From Gemmatimonadota bacterium (GTDB lineage Bacteria; Gemmatimonadota; Gemmatimonadetes; Gemmatimonadales; Gemmatimonadaceae): a stretch of DNA of 64,000 bases. The stretch spans positions 222,898 to 286,897 of the forward strand of contig JAQBQB010000023.1 of NCBI GenBank assembly GCA_028287235.1, written 5' to 3'. Positions 7,678 through 16,929 of this stretch are shown here, piece by piece. The notes below the pieces were generated by a model. The model was not told the origin of the DNA, did not search any database, and saw nothing but the letters and a program-made list of their open reading frames with translations. Both the position numbers and the translations under genes were made by a program. The stretch's first letter is position 1; every line of letters begins with the position of its first letter.

Positions 7678-9551
7678 CGACGAAACTGGACCGCCTGCTC
7701 GACCCACACGCCATCATCATGTTCGACGGCGCGATGGGCACGATGCTGTACAGCAAGGGCGTGTTCATCAACCAGTGCTACGACGAGCTGAATCTCCGCG
7801 CGCCGGACATGGTGCGCGACATTCACAAGCAGTACGTCGATGCCGGCGCCGACGTCATCGAGACGAACAGCTTCGGCGCGAACCGCCTCAAGCTCACGCA
7901 GCATGGACTGCAGGAGCAGGTGCTCGAGCTGAATCGAGCCGCGGCCAAGCTGGCGCGCGAAGCGGCGGGCGATCGCGCACTCGTCGCGGGCGCCGTTGGC
8001 CCGCTCGGCGTTCGGCTCGAGCCGTACGGCCCCACGAGCAAGGACGAGGCGTGCGCCATCTTCCGCGAGCAGATGGAAGGGCTCGTCGACGGCGGGGTGG
8101 ACTGCTTCATTCTCGAGACGTTCGGCGACCTCGAGGAGATCGAGCAGGCCATCCGCGCCGCGCGCTCCGTGGCGCCCGACATGCCGATCATCGCGCAGAT
8201 GACGATCGGCGCCGACTGCCTCACGCCCTACGGCGCGAGTCCCGAAGACGTCGTGCGCGAGCTCGACGCGTGGGGCGCCGACGTGATCGGTCTCAATTGC
8301 TCGGTGGGCCCGCAAACGATTCTCGATTGCATCGAGAAGATGGCGCCGCAGACGCGCCGCAAGCTGAGCGCGCAGCCGAACGCCGGCATGCCGCGCGACG
8401 TCGGCGGCCGCAGCTTTTACATGGCGAGCCCCGAGTACATGGCGACGTACGCGCGCCACCTCGTACAGGCGGGCGCAAAGATCGTGGGCGGCTGCTGCGG
8501 CACGACGCCCGACCACATCCACGCGATGGTCGAGGGCATTCGTCCGCTCGCGCCGCGTCTCGAGAACATGGCGACGGTGTTCGCCGGTCCGGACCGCCGC
8601 GCGACCGGCGCGGTCGGCGCCACCGAGGTCCGCGCCAAGGAAGGCGTGGAGCCCGTGCCCTTCGCCGAGCGCTCGCGCTGGGCGGGGAAGCTGGCGCGCG
8701 GACAGTTCGTCACGTCGGTGGAGATCGTACCGCCGCGCGGGGTGGACGCCACGCGCATGCTCGCCGACACCGCGCGCCTCAAGACGGCCGGCGTCGACGC
8801 GGTGAACGTCCCCGACGGCCCGCGCGCGCAAAGCCGCATGGGCGCGCTCATGACGAGCGTGCTGATCGAGCAGCAGGTGGGCATCGAGACGGTGACGCAC
8901 TACGCCTGCCGCGACCGCAACCTGCTGGGCATGCTCAGCGACTTGCTGGGTGCGTCGGCCGTGGGGCTTCGCAATCTGCTCGTCATCACCGGCGACCCGC
9001 CGAAGATGGGCCCCTACCCCGACGCCACGGCGGTGTTCGACGTCGACGCGATCGGCTTGACGAACCTCGTCAGCAACCTGAATCGCGGGCTCGATCCCGG
9101 CGGCAACGCCATCGGACAGCCCACGCGCTACGCCATCGGCGTTGGCGTGAATCCGGTTGCGATCGATCCGGGCCACGAGCTCCGCCGCTTCGAGTGGAAG
9201 GTGGAAGCGGGCGCCGAATACGCGATCACGCAGCCGGTGTTCGACCCGAGCCAGCTCGAGGCGTTCTTCACCCGCATCGGCAGCGATCACATTCCCATCA
9301 TCGCGGGCATCTGGCCGCTGGTGTCCGTGCGCAACGCGGAGTTCCTTGCCAACGAAGTGCCCGGCGTCGAAGTGCCCGATGCGATCATCGCGCGGATGCG
9401 GAAGGCGAACGACAAGTCGAAGGAGCACGCGGTGGCCGAAGGCATTGCGATCGCGCGCGAGATGCTCGAGCGAATCAAGCCGCTCGTGCAGGGCGTGCAG
9501 GTCTCGGCGCCGTTCGGAAAGGTGGAGTTGGCGTTGCAGGTGTTCGCGTAG
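7674..9551 (+). CDS. homocysteine S-methyltransferase / methylenetetrahydrofolate reductase fusion
   Basis: The 625-residue product has an N-terminal homocysteine methyltransferase domain (about 1-300; MFDGAMGTMLYSKG, GLNCSVGP and zinc-ligand GGCCGTTPDH). A linker leads to a methylenetetrahydrofolate reductase domain (about 340-625; VTSVEIVPPRG, HYACRDRNLLGMLSDLLGA and LLVITGDPPKMGPY). The reductase makes the methyltetrahydrofolate consumed by MetH. The first domain could methylate homocysteine from other donors. The same fusion is known from Bacillus (YitJ type). Its ATG overlaps the metH stop (ATGA), so the two are co-translated and presumably share the SAM-II control. Confidence 0.95.
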   Translation: MTTKLDRLLDPHAIIMFDGAMGTMLYSKGVFINQCYDELNLRAPDMVRDIHKQYVDAGADVIETNSFGANRLKLTQHGLQEQVLELNRAAAKLAREAAGDRALVAGAVGPLGVRLEPYGPTSKDEACAIFREQMEGLVDGGVDCFILETFGDLEEIEQAIRAARSVAPDMPIIAQMTIGADCLTPYGASPEDVVRELDAWGADVIGLNCSVGPQTILDCIEKMAPQTRRKLSAQPNAGMPRDVGGRSFYMASPEYMATYARHLVQAGAKIVGGCCGTTPDHIHAMVEGIRPLAPRLENMATVFAGPDRRATGAVGATEVRAKEGVEPVPFAERSRWAGKLARGQFVTSVEIVPPRGVDATRMLADTARLKTAGVDAVNVPDGPRAQSRMGALMTSVLIEQQVGIETVTHYACRDRNLLGMLSDLLGASAVGLRNLLVITGDPPKMGPYPDATAVFDVDAIGLTNLVSNLNRGLDPGGNAIGQPTRYAIGVGVNPVAIDPGHELRRFEWKVEAGAEYAITQPVFDPSQLEAFFTRIGSDHIPIIAGIWPLVSVRNAEFLANEVPGVEVPDAIIARMRKANDKSKEHAVAEGIAIAREMLERIKPLVQGVQVSAPFGKVELALQVFA

Positions 9552-9571
9552 CTCTGGGTTCGCTGCGCGGA

Positions 9572-9841
9572 TCACACGCTCGTCTTCGCGGCGGTGAGCA
9601 GCGCTAGCAGCTCGGCGTCCGAAAGTTTCTGCCACCCGACGGGACACGGCCATACCCTGCGCCGCCCGTCTCTCGACGCGAAGATCAGACCCGGATTCTC
9701 CGTCTGCGGCAGAAAATCCCACTCGAGGGCGAGCTCGATGCTCCAGGTCGACTCGTCGTAGACCTCCCACTCCGTGCCGCGCTCGTCGACGATCACCCGT
9801 GCCCGGTCCCCGGGCGTCGCCCAGTAGCCCACAGCGGCCAT
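9572..9841 (-). CDS. small hypothetical protein, Trp- and acid-rich
   Basis: An 89-residue protein running opposite to the methionine genes. It contains RVIVDERGTEWEVYDESTWS, LIFASRDGRRRVWPCPVGW and the C-terminal pattern LSDAELLALL. This looks like a small soluble beta-rich domain followed by one helix. I recognise no named family. No good Shine-Dalgarno precedes the ATG. On the opposite strand a GAGGAGG at 9852-9858 precedes an ATG, but that reading frame does not lead into the chelatase gene. Confidence 0.55.
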   Translation of the reverse strand: MAAVGYWATPGDRARVIVDERGTEWEVYDESTWSIELALEWDFLPQTENPGLIFASRDGRRRVWPCPVGWQKLSDAELLALLTAAKTSV

Positions 9842-9978
9842 CCGTCAGGGAGAGGAGGACTACGATGCCTCGCAGACGGGCTACAATGTATCGGCGGCGC
9901 GCCGGCGCGCTACGTCACGCCGTTTCAGCGGCCGCGGCGAGCGCGAGACAGCGGGCGCAGCGAGCTATATTTCCCTCC

Positions 9979-10461
9979 ATGCGCGCCATCCTGCTCATCG
10001 ACCACGGCTCCGTCCGCGCCGAGGCGAACCATATGCTCTCCTGCGTCGCCAACCTGCTCCAACAAATGGTGGGCGACTCGGTGCTCGTGCGGTATGCGCA
10101 CATGGAGCTCGCCGAGCCGTCGATCGCCACGGGGTTCGGCGACTGCGTGGCGGCGGGAGCGACGGAAGTCGTCGCGTTTCCCTACATGCTGTCGCCAGGC
10201 AAGCACGTCACGCGCGACATTCCGCGGCTCGTGCACGAAGCGGCGTCGGCGTTCCCGCAAGTCACCTTCCGTGTGACGCCGGCGTTCGGCGTCCACGAAA
10301 AGCTCGCCGAGCTGATCGCCCTGCGCGCCGGCATCGAGATCGCGAAGCCGGTGGCCGCGGGCGATGCGTGCCGCTGCTGGGAGCCGAACGGCGCGGTGGG
10401 TGCCTGCGGTTCGGCGTGCGCCGCTCGGACCGAGTCGGCGCCGGCGCTCGCGTCCAAGTGA
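9979..10461 (+). CDS. CbiX-type sirohydrochlorin chelatase
   Basis: The 160-residue protein starts MRAILLIDHGSVRAEAN and has HMELAEPSIATG and PYMLSPGKHVTRDIP, the pattern of short-form CbiX/SirB chelatases. H9 and H76 are the likely metal and porphyrinoid ligands. It would insert Co2+ (cobalamin route) or Fe2+ (siroheme). Cobalt supply fits the nearby B12-dependent metH, but this is inference. An unusual C-terminal tail (about residues 129-150) has CRC, GAC and GSAC motifs that could bind metal. A long in-frame extension upstream of 9979 is not needed for the fold. Confidence 0.85.
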   Translation: MRAILLIDHGSVRAEANHMLSCVANLLQQMVGDSVLVRYAHMELAEPSIATGFGDCVAAGATEVVAFPYMLSPGKHVTRDIPRLVHEAASAFPQVTFRVTPAFGVHEKLAELIALRAGIEIAKPVAAGDACRCWEPNGAVGACGSACAARTESAPALASK

Positions 10462-10509
10462 GCCGACCCTGAGCTGACCCTCTTCTCTTCCCCCTCTCAC
10501 CTCTCCGAC

Positions 10510-11676
10510 ATGTCGACCGACACCTCGCTCTCGCATTCGCCGTTGACGATCCTGTCCGACGACGAGGAGATGTTCCGCGACGCTGTCGCCGGCTTCGCGA
10601 ACGACGAGGTGCGGCCGCTCGTGCAGCAGATGGAGCGCGACGCGAAGATCGATCCCTCGCTCATCAAGAAGTTCTTCGAGATGGGACTCATGGGCATCGA
10701 GGTCGCCGACGAGTACGGCGGCGCCGGCGGCTCGCTCTTCATGGTCGCGCTGGGCGTCGAGGAGATCAGCAAGGTCGACCCCGCCGCCGCGATTCTCATG
10801 GACGTGCAGAACACGCTCGTGAACTTTCCTATCCGCACCTACGGCAGCGACTACATCAAGTCGACCTATCTGCCGCAGCTCACCGGTGAGAAAGTCGGCG
10901 CGTACGCCCTGTCCGAAGCGTCATCGGGGTCGGACGCCTTCGGCATGCAGACGCGCGCCGAACAGCGCGGTGACAGGTGGATCTTGAACGGCCGCAAGAT
11001 GTGGATCACCAACGGCGCCGAAGCGCAGATCTACGTCGTGTTCGCCAACGCGAATCCCTCGGCGGGCTACAAGGGGATCACGGCGTTCGTCGTCGAGCGC
11101 GGCTTCAAGGGCTTCAGCGTCGGCAAGAAAGAGGACAAGCTCGGCATCCGCGCGTCGAGCACCACGGAGTTGATCCTCGACGACGTCGAGGTGCCCGCCG
11201 AGAACGTGCTGGGGCCGGTGGGCCAGGGCTACAAGGTCGCGATCGAGACGCTGAACGAAGGACGCATCGGCATCGGCGCGCAGATGATCGGCGTCGCCGC
11301 CGGCGCGTTGCGGGCCGCGACCGACTACGTGAAAGAGCGCACGCAGTTCGGCAAGAAGCTCGGCGACTTCCAGGGCATTCAGTTCCAGCTCGCGCAGGCG
11401 CGCACGGAGCTCGAGGCGGCGCGGCTCATGGTGTACAACGCCGCGCGGCTGAAGGACGCCGGCCGGGACATCGCGATGGAAGGCGCCATGGCGAAGCTCT
11501 TCTCGTCGCAGGTCGCCGAGCGCGTGACGTCGATCTCGCTCGAGCTGTTTGGCGGGTACGGGTACACCAAGGATTATCCGGCCGAGAAGTTCTATCGCGA
11601 CGCGAAGATCGGCGCGATCTACGAAGGCACGTCGAACATGCAGCTGCAGACCATCGCGAAGGGGATGTTGAAGTAA
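10510..11676 (+). CDS. acyl-CoA dehydrogenase
   Basis: The 388-residue flavoprotein matches the usual length for the family. It contains AYALSEASSGSDAFGM and WITNGAEAQIYVVFAN in the FAD-binding middle domain, RTQFGKKLGDFQGIQFQLA, and the C-terminal IYEGTSNMQLQTIAKGML. The Glu of this last motif (near residue 372) is the catalytic base, at the short/medium-chain position. It oxidises an acyl-CoA to the trans-2-enoyl-CoA and passes electrons to electron-transfer flavoprotein. A quinone oxidoreductase gene follows 15 bases later on the same strand. Confidence 0.96.
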   Translation: MSTDTSLSHSPLTILSDDEEMFRDAVAGFANDEVRPLVQQMERDAKIDPSLIKKFFEMGLMGIEVADEYGGAGGSLFMVALGVEEISKVDPAAAILMDVQNTLVNFPIRTYGSDYIKSTYLPQLTGEKVGAYALSEASSGSDAFGMQTRAEQRGDRWILNGRKMWITNGAEAQIYVVFANANPSAGYKGITAFVVERGFKGFSVGKKEDKLGIRASSTTELILDDVEVPAENVLGPVGQGYKVAIETLNEGRIGIGAQMIGVAAGALRAATDYVKERTQFGKKLGDFQGIQFQLAQARTELEAARLMVYNAARLKDAGRDIAMEGAMAKLFSSQVAERVTSISLELFGGYGYTKDYPAEKFYRDAKIGAIYEGTSNMQLQTIAKGMLK

Positions 11677-11691
11677 GAGGAGAGACGCGAG

Positions 11692-12660
11692 ATGAAAGCG
11701 ATTCGGATTCACGAGACGGGCGGGCCCGAGGTGCTGCGGCTCGAGGAACTACCTGAGCCGACCCCCGGCGACGGCGAGCTGTCGATCGACGTCGAAGCGA
11801 TCGGGGTCAACTTCATCGAGATCTATCAGCGCGACGGTCACTACAAGCTGCCGCTGCCTCTCACGCTTGGAACTGAAGCCGCAGGTGTCGTGACGGCGCT
11901 CGGCTCGGGTGTCGTCGACTTCAAGGTTGGCGACCGCGTCGTGTCGCAAGGCGTGAAGGGCGCGTACGCCGAGCGGGCCGTGGTGCCCGCGGAGAAGGCG
12001 GTGCGCATTCCGGAGGGCGTGAGCAGCAAGCAGGCGGCCGCCGTCTTTCTGCAGGGACTCACCGCGCACTATCTGTCGACGTCCGTTTTTCCGCTCGCGA
12101 ACGGCCATCGCGCGCTCGTGCACGCGGCGGCGGGTGGCGTCGGACTACTGCTCTGTCAGATGGCGAAGAAGCGCGGGGCGTTCATCATCGGCACGGCGTC
12201 GACCGAGGAAAAGCGGAAGCTCGCGCACGCGGCCGGCGCCGACGAAGTCATCGATTACACGACGCAGGACTTTGCGGTCGAAGCGCGGCGCATCACGAAC
12301 GGCGCGGGTATGCACGTCGTCTACGACTCCGTCGGCAAGACGACGTTCGACAAGTCGCTCGACTCGCTCGCGCCGCGCGGAATGATGGCGCTGTTCGGCC
12401 AGTCGAGCGGGCCGGTGCCGCCCATGGATCCCCAAGTATTGAATCGCAAGGGTTCGCTCTTTCTCACGCGGCCCACGCTCAACCACTACGTCGCGACGCG
12501 CGACGAGCTGCTGATGCGCGCCAACGAGCTGCTCGGCTGGGTTGCGAACGGCGAGCTGTCGGTGCGGATCGGCGCGGAATATCCTCTTGGGCAGGCAGCC
12601 GAGGCGCAACGCGCGCTCACCGGCCGAAAGACGACGGGCAAGGTACTCCTCATTCCGTAG
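11692..12660 (+). CDS. quinone oxidoreductase (zinc-free MDR family)
   Basis: The 322-residue product starts [20 protein letters not shown], typical of the zeta-crystallin/QOR branch of medium-chain dehydrogenases. It lacks the zinc-binding Cys cluster. The nucleotide-binding motif is [20 protein letters not shown], followed by [20 protein letters not shown], which favours NADPH. It would reduce quinones or other electrophilic carbonyls. GAGGAGAGACGCGAG lies just before the ATG. It is probably co-transcribed with the acyl-CoA dehydrogenase. Confidence 0.93.
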   Translation: MKAIRIHETGGPEVLRLEELPEPTPGDGELSIDVEAIGVNFIEIYQRDGHYKLPLPLTLGTEAAGVVTALGSGVVDFKVGDRVVSQGVKGAYAERAVVPAEKAVRIPEGVSSKQAAAVFLQGLTAHYLSTSVFPLANGHRALVHAAAGGVGLLLCQMAKKRGAFIIGTASTEEKRKLAHAAGADEVIDYTTQDFAVEARRITNGAGMHVVYDSVGKTTFDKSLDSLAPRGMMALFGQSSGPVPPMDPQVLNRKGSLFLTRPTLNHYVATRDELLMRANELLGWVANGELSVRIGAEYPLGQAAEAQRALTGRKTTGKVLLIP

Positions 12661-12772
12661 GCGGGCTGGCGGGATCCTTTTGGCCCGGCGACGGGTATTT
12701 GGATACAATCTTGCAGCCGGAACGGACATCATGTCATCCTTCGCATCCGCTCGGATGACAACAGGAGGGACG

Positions 12773-13600
12773 ATGCGCGTCTTCACGAAAGTCGTATCAA
12801 TCGCACTGTTGTCCGCCGCCGCGATCGCCGGCGCGCAGACCGTGCCGCCGGTGCCGCACGCCTACGTCCGCGTCTCGGCGCGCGACTCGTTGGGAACGCC
12901 GATCCCCGGCGCGGAGTTGACCGTCGTTCGCGGACTGCGCGACGTCATCGCCGCCGGCACCACCGACGACGCCGGCCTCGGGCTGCTGGCCTTCGACGCG
13001 AAGGATTCCGTCGACCTCCAGGTGACGATGCGCAAGATCGGCTACGCGCGCACCGACCACTTCTTCGCCGCCGGCCCGCGCGACACGGCGATCGTGAAGC
13101 TCGTCGCGGCGCGCCCGCAGGGACCGCAGGGACAGGCGCTCGACGGCGTGAAGATCACGGCCAAGCGCGACGTGAAGAGCGCGAGCTACGACCTCAACGC
13201 CGACGACATCGCGAACGCAAACGTTCCGCTCCTCGACGGCTGGGACGTCGTGAAGAAGCTGCGCCCCGACATGCTGACGAGCCGCGGCGGCTGCGCCACC
13301 GGCATCCGCGACGTCTGGGTGAACGGCAAGCGGATCGTGCTGCCGCTGCCGCCCACCGGCATCACCGCGGAGCGCGCTCGCGTCGGCGTGCCGCCCCGCG
13401 CGCGCTTCTCGTACATCCCGGTGTCGGTGCTCTCGGACATCGCGCCAGAGCACATCCAGGAGCTCATATATCACGATTGCTTCGACGCGACGATGGCCAA
13501 GGTGGGCACCACCGACGCCCTGTTCGTCGTCCTCAAGCCGGGGATCGTCTACGAGCGCGGCGTCGGCAGCTTCGTCGATGACGTGAGCGGCCGGCCGTAA
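12773..13600 (+). CDS. secreted carboxypeptidase-regulatory-like domain protein
   Basis: A 275-residue product with a clear signal peptide (MRVFTKVVSIALLSAAAIAG, cut before QTVPP). It is followed by a beta-sandwich domain (HAYVRVSARDSLGTPIPGAE, then GTTDDAGLGLLAF) of the carboxypeptidase-regulatory-like type. The second half (DLNADDIANANVPLLDGWDV, then GCATGIRDVWVNGKRI) resembles the plug-domain remnant found in short relatives of TonB-linked proteins. A perfect AGGAGG (12762-12767) fixes the start. It is probably periplasmic or outer-membrane attached. The function is unknown. Confidence 0.8.
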   Translation: MRVFTKVVSIALLSAAAIAGAQTVPPVPHAYVRVSARDSLGTPIPGAELTVVRGLRDVIAAGTTDDAGLGLLAFDAKDSVDLQVTMRKIGYARTDHFFAAGPRDTAIVKLVAARPQGPQGQALDGVKITAKRDVKSASYDLNADDIANANVPLLDGWDVVKKLRPDMLTSRGGCATGIRDVWVNGKRIVLPLPPTGITAERARVGVPPRARFSYIPVSVLSDIAPEHIQELIYHDCFDATMAKVGTTDALFVVLKPGIVYERGVGSFVDDVSGRP

Positions 13601-13631
13601 TAGATTAAGCCGACCCGAACCAGGATCGGCG

Positions 13632-15314
13632 ATGCGCGAAGGAGACCGTCGGAACAGAGAAGACGATGTGGACATGTCGCGCCGCGCGTTCGTCACTACG
13701 ACGGTCGCCGGCGCGATTGCTTTTGACTCGTCCGTCGCGCGTGCGAGCACCGTTCGCGTAGCGGGCACGCGCCCACACAGCCAAGCCTTCGCGCTCGATG
13801 AAGCGACGATCGACGACCTGCAGTCGCGCATGCGCGCCGGCGGCGAGACGTCGCGCTCGCTCACGCAGCAGTATCTCGCCCGCATCGACGCCATCGACCA
13901 GCGCGGGCCGGCGATCAACGCGGTGATCGAGCTCAATCCCGACGCGCTGGCCATCGCCGACCAGCTCGACGCCGAGCGTAAGAGCGGAAAGGTCCGCGGC
14001 CCCATGCACGGCATTCCGGTGTTGATCAAGGACAACATCGACACCGCCGACCGGATGCACACCACGGCCGGATCGCTCGCGTTGGCCGACAACATCGCGC
14101 CCCGCGATTCGTTCGTGGCCGAGCGGCTGCGCGCGGCGGGCGCGGTGATCCTCGGCAAGACGAACTTGAGCGAGTGGGCCAACTTTCGCTCGACGCATTC
14201 GTCGAGCGGATGGAGCGGCCGCGGCGGACAGACGCGCAATCCCTACGCGCTCGACCGCACGCCGTCGGGCTCGAGCTCCGGGTCCGGTTCGGCGACGGGG
14301 GCGAATTGCTGCGTCGTCGCCATCGGAACGGAGACCGACGGCTCGGTGACGTCTCCCGCCGCGGCGGCGGCGCTCGTCGGCATCAAGCCCACGCTCGGCT
14401 TGATCAGCAGGTCGGGCATCATTCCGATCGCGCACAGCCAGGACACGGCCGGCCCCATGGCGCGCACGGTCAAGGACGCCGCGATCCTCCTCGGCGTGCT
14501 CACCGGCGTGGATGCGCGCGACGGCGAGACGCGCCACAGTACGGGTCACGCGCTCACCGACTACACGGCGTCGCTCGACAAGAACGGCCTGCGCGGCGCG
14601 CGCATCGGCGTGGCGCGCAAGCGGTACACGGGCTATTCCGTTGCGACCGACAAGCTGCTCGACGCCGCGCTCGATCTCATGAAGCAGCAGGGTGCCACGA
14701 TCGTCGATCCCGCCGACATCGCCACCGCGGGGCAGGTGGACAACTCGGAGTTCGAGCTGCTGTTGTACGAGTTCAAGGCCGATCTCAACGCGTATCTGAG
14801 CCAGCTCGGGCCACACGTGGCTGTGCGGTCGCTGGCCGACGTCATCGCGTTCAACAGCCGGAATGCGTCGCGCGAGCTGCGCTACTTCGGCCAGGAGATC
14901 ATGGAGCTGGCGCAGAAGAAGGGGCCGCTGACGGAGAAGAAATATCTCGCCGATCTCGCGAGGAACCGCCGGCTGATGCGGGAGAAGGGCATCGACGCGA
15001 CGATGGCCAAGTACAAGCTCGACGCGCTCGTGGCGCCCACGCAGGGCCCCGCGGCGCTCATCGACCTCGTGAATGGCGACCCGGGCGGTGGCGGCTCGTT
15101 CACCGGTCCAGCCGCTGTGGCCGGCTATCCGCACGTCACGGTGCCGATGGGCTTCTCGCGCGGGCTGCCCGTGGGTATCTCGTTCGTGGGGCGCGCGTGG
15201 AGCGAGCCGACATTGCTCAAGCTCGCCTATGCGTTCGAGCATGCCGCGCCGGCGCGGCGCGCGCCGACGTTCGCGGCGACGGTCGACGTTGGGGACACGC
15301 GACGCGGAATGTGA
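13632..15314 (+). CDS. exported amidase (amidase signature family)
   Basis: The 560-residue enzyme hydrolyses a C-N amide bond. The triad elements are present: Lys in GIPVLIKDNIDT, the Gly/Ser-rich GSSSGSGSATGANCC, and the nucleophile segment GTETDGSVTSPAAAAALVGI. The N-terminus contains SRRAFVTTTVAGAIA, a twin-arginine signal, so export in folded form is likely. AGGA lies 8 bases before the ATG at 13632. A second in-frame ATG at 13674 would begin exactly at the Tat signal and is a reasonable alternative start. The substrate cannot be told from sequence. Confidence 0.93.
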   Translation: MREGDRRNREDDVDMSRRAFVTTTVAGAIAFDSSVARASTVRVAGTRPHSQAFALDEATIDDLQSRMRAGGETSRSLTQQYLARIDAIDQRGPAINAVIELNPDALAIADQLDAERKSGKVRGPMHGIPVLIKDNIDTADRMHTTAGSLALADNIAPRDSFVAERLRAAGAVILGKTNLSEWANFRSTHSSSGWSGRGGQTRNPYALDRTPSGSSSGSGSATGANCCVVAIGTETDGSVTSPAAAAALVGIKPTLGLISRSGIIPIAHSQDTAGPMARTVKDAAILLGVLTGVDARDGETRHSTGHALTDYTASLDKNGLRGARIGVARKRYTGYSVATDKLLDAALDLMKQQGATIVDPADIATAGQVDNSEFELLLYEFKADLNAYLSQLGPHVAVRSLADVIAFNSRNASRELRYFGQEIMELAQKKGPLTEKKYLADLARNRRLMREKGIDATMAKYKLDALVAPTQGPAALIDLVNGDPGGGGSFTGPAAVAGYPHVTVPMGFSRGLPVGISFVGRAWSEPTLLKLAYAFEHAAPARRAPTFAATVDVGDTRRGM

Positions 15315-15395
15315 GCGGCGGCGCGCGCCATTGGCGATATTTCCAGGGATCGCTCGAGTAGCACTCGCGTAGCCGTCCCTCTAGTCGCCGTGCCT

Positions 15396-15635
15396 ATGTC
15401 GAAGTATCCGGAGTTCCGACGTGAATTGCGCCGATTGTTCCGCGGTCCCGCGGGAGACTTGCTCGACGGCGTACGGATCGGAATCTCAACGGCGGCCTGT
15501 GCCGTGTGCAAAGCCGATGAAGGCAAGCTCTTCACCGACGAAGACGAGGTCTCGCGGCTGCCACACGCCGGGTGCACCTGCGAGCCGCATGGATGTCGCT
15601 GCGAGCTGATCGCGATTCGGGCGGCCGGCGCGTAG
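15396..15635 (+). CDS. small cysteine-rich hypothetical protein
   Basis: A 79-residue product starting MSKYPEFRRELRRLFRGPAG. It has cysteines in CAVC and then CTCEPHGCRC near the C-terminus, with a nearby His, which suggests a small metal-binding (zinc-ribbon-like) domain. No named family is recognised. The ORF is bounded by the amidase on the same strand and a convergent SDR gene. The ATG at 15396 is preferred to a GTG two codons upstream. Confidence 0.55.
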   Translation: MSKYPEFRRELRRLFRGPAGDLLDGVRIGISTAACAVCKADEGKLFTDEDEVSRLPHAGCTCEPHGCRCELIAIRAAGA

Positions 15636-15667
15636 CAACTGCACTCGCGCGCGATGCCAGGTGGTCG

Positions 15668-16411
15668 CTACATCATCAGATCGCCGCCGTTGATGTCGAG
15701 CGACGCCCCGGTGATGTACCCTGCCTGTTCCGACGCCGCGAAGCAGATGAGATCGGCCACCTCCAGCGGCGTGCCGAGTCGCCGCATCGGATAGCTCGCC
15801 GCCAACTGTTCCAAGCGCTCCGGCGTTGCGTGCTCGCGCGTCAGCTCCGTGTCGATCATCCCCGGACACACCGCGTTGACGGTGATGCCGAACGCCCCGA
15901 GCTCCTTCGCCGCGGCGCGCGTGAAGCCGAGCAGTCCGGCCTTTGACGCGGTGTAGTGTGCGCCGGCGAGTGTGCTCACCATGCGCCCCGCCGTCGACGA
16001 GACGTTGACGATCCGTCCATACCCCCGCGACTTCATGGCTGGAAGCACGGCCTTCGCGAGCAGGAAGGGCGCCGTGAGATTCACCTCGAGCGTCTCGCGC
16101 CACTCGGCCGCCGACAGCTCGGACAACCGCGTCGAGTGCGCGACCGCGGCGTTGTTCACGAGAATGTCGATGCGGCCGAACCGTTCGAGCGTGGCGCGCG
16201 CAATGTCGTCGGCGACGCCTTCGCTCGAGAGATCGCCCGGCACGGCGAGCGCCCGCTCACCCAGCGACTTCGCGACTTCATCGGCGCGCGCCGCGTCGCG
16301 AACGTTCACCGCGACGGATGCCCCGCGCTCGTACAGACGCTCCGCCGTCGCGCGTCCGAGTCCGCGAAATGCGCCGGTGACGATCGCGACGCGACCGGCG
16401 AAGTCAGCCAA
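15668..16411 (-). CDS. short-chain dehydrogenase/reductase, FabG-like
   Basis: The 247-residue protein shows all classical SDR marks: cofactor motif GRVAIVTGAFRGLGRATAE, DILVNNAAV, the catalytic Ser in IVNVSSTAGRM, YTASK (Tyr-x3-Lys), and CPGMIDTE, ending in ITGASLDINGG. This pattern is typical of 3-oxoacyl-ACP reductase-like NAD(P)H enzymes. The likely start is a TTG at 16411 that gives the standard N-terminus LADFAGRVA. It overlaps the end of the upstream gene by 8 bases, so the two are translationally coupled. Substrate unknown. Confidence 0.92.
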   Translation of the reverse strand: MADFAGRVAIVTGAFRGLGRATAERLYERGASVAVNVRDAARADEVAKSLGERALAVPGDLSSEGVADDIARATLERFGRIDILVNNAAVAHSTRLSELSAAEWRETLEVNLTAPFLLAKAVLPAMKSRGYGRIVNVSSTAGRMVSTLAGAHYTASKAGLLGFTRAAAKELGAFGITVNAVCPGMIDTELTREHATPERLEQLAASYPMRRLGTPLEVADLICFAASEQAGYITGASLDINGGDLMM

Positions 16412-16862
16412 GCGCGCTCGCCTGCCGTCCCTCGGCCGCCAACCCGGCCTGTCGCTGCATGTAGCGCCCGAAGGTCTCCAACCGCGCCTCGGCGTTTGGC
16501 GCCGCGAGCACCACCTGCTCGAGCGACGCGAGATAGTCCGGGTACGCCGTCTTCGCGCGAAGCTCGGGCAGAAACGGCCGCAGCTTCGCGTAGAAGGCGA
16601 AGTGCTCCGTATTCGCCGCGTTGAACATCGGCGCGTCGATCGCGCCCTGCACGACGAGCGACGCGGCCATGTCCCAGTAGGTCGTGACCATGCGGTATGG
16701 CGCGCTTTCGTGGCCGGGGCCAAGCCAGGTCTCGAGCACGTCCTTCGTGGTGCGCGGGTGAAACTCGAACCCGAACCACGCTCGCGCGCGGCGCAGCTTT
16801 TCTTCCGTCCGCAGCTCGTAGAGCTTGAGCAGGAGCGCGGCTCCGTCGGCAGGGCTGTTCAT
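16404..16862 (-). CDS. hypothetical protein coupled to the SDR gene
   Basis: A 152-residue soluble, mostly helical protein beginning MNSPADGAALLLKLYELRTE. It has ARAWFGFEFHPRTTKDVLET, YWDMAASLVVQGAID and YLASLEQVVLAAPNAEARLE. I have seen similar helical proteins without an assigned function and cannot name a family with confidence. Its stop codon overlaps the SDR start, so the two probably act together. An in-frame extension to 16961 runs into repeat element C and was not used. Confidence 0.7.
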   Translation of the reverse strand: MNSPADGAALLLKLYELRTEEKLRRARAWFGFEFHPRTTKDVLETWLGPGHESAPYRMVTTYWDMAASLVVQGAIDAPMFNAANTEHFAFYAKLRPFLPELRAKTAYPDYLASLEQVVLAAPNAEARLETFGRYMQRQAGLAAEGRQASALG

Positions 16863-16929
16863 GTTTTTACGATACGGCGCGAGGCCATGCCGCGCCAGCG
16901 GCTCGCGAGCGTGGAGAGGTGGAACTGTT

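Noticed and set aside
5104..7707. An 867-codon frame opposite metH
   Set aside because: Low-complexity Arg/His/Val-rich translation typical of antisense frames in GC-rich genes.
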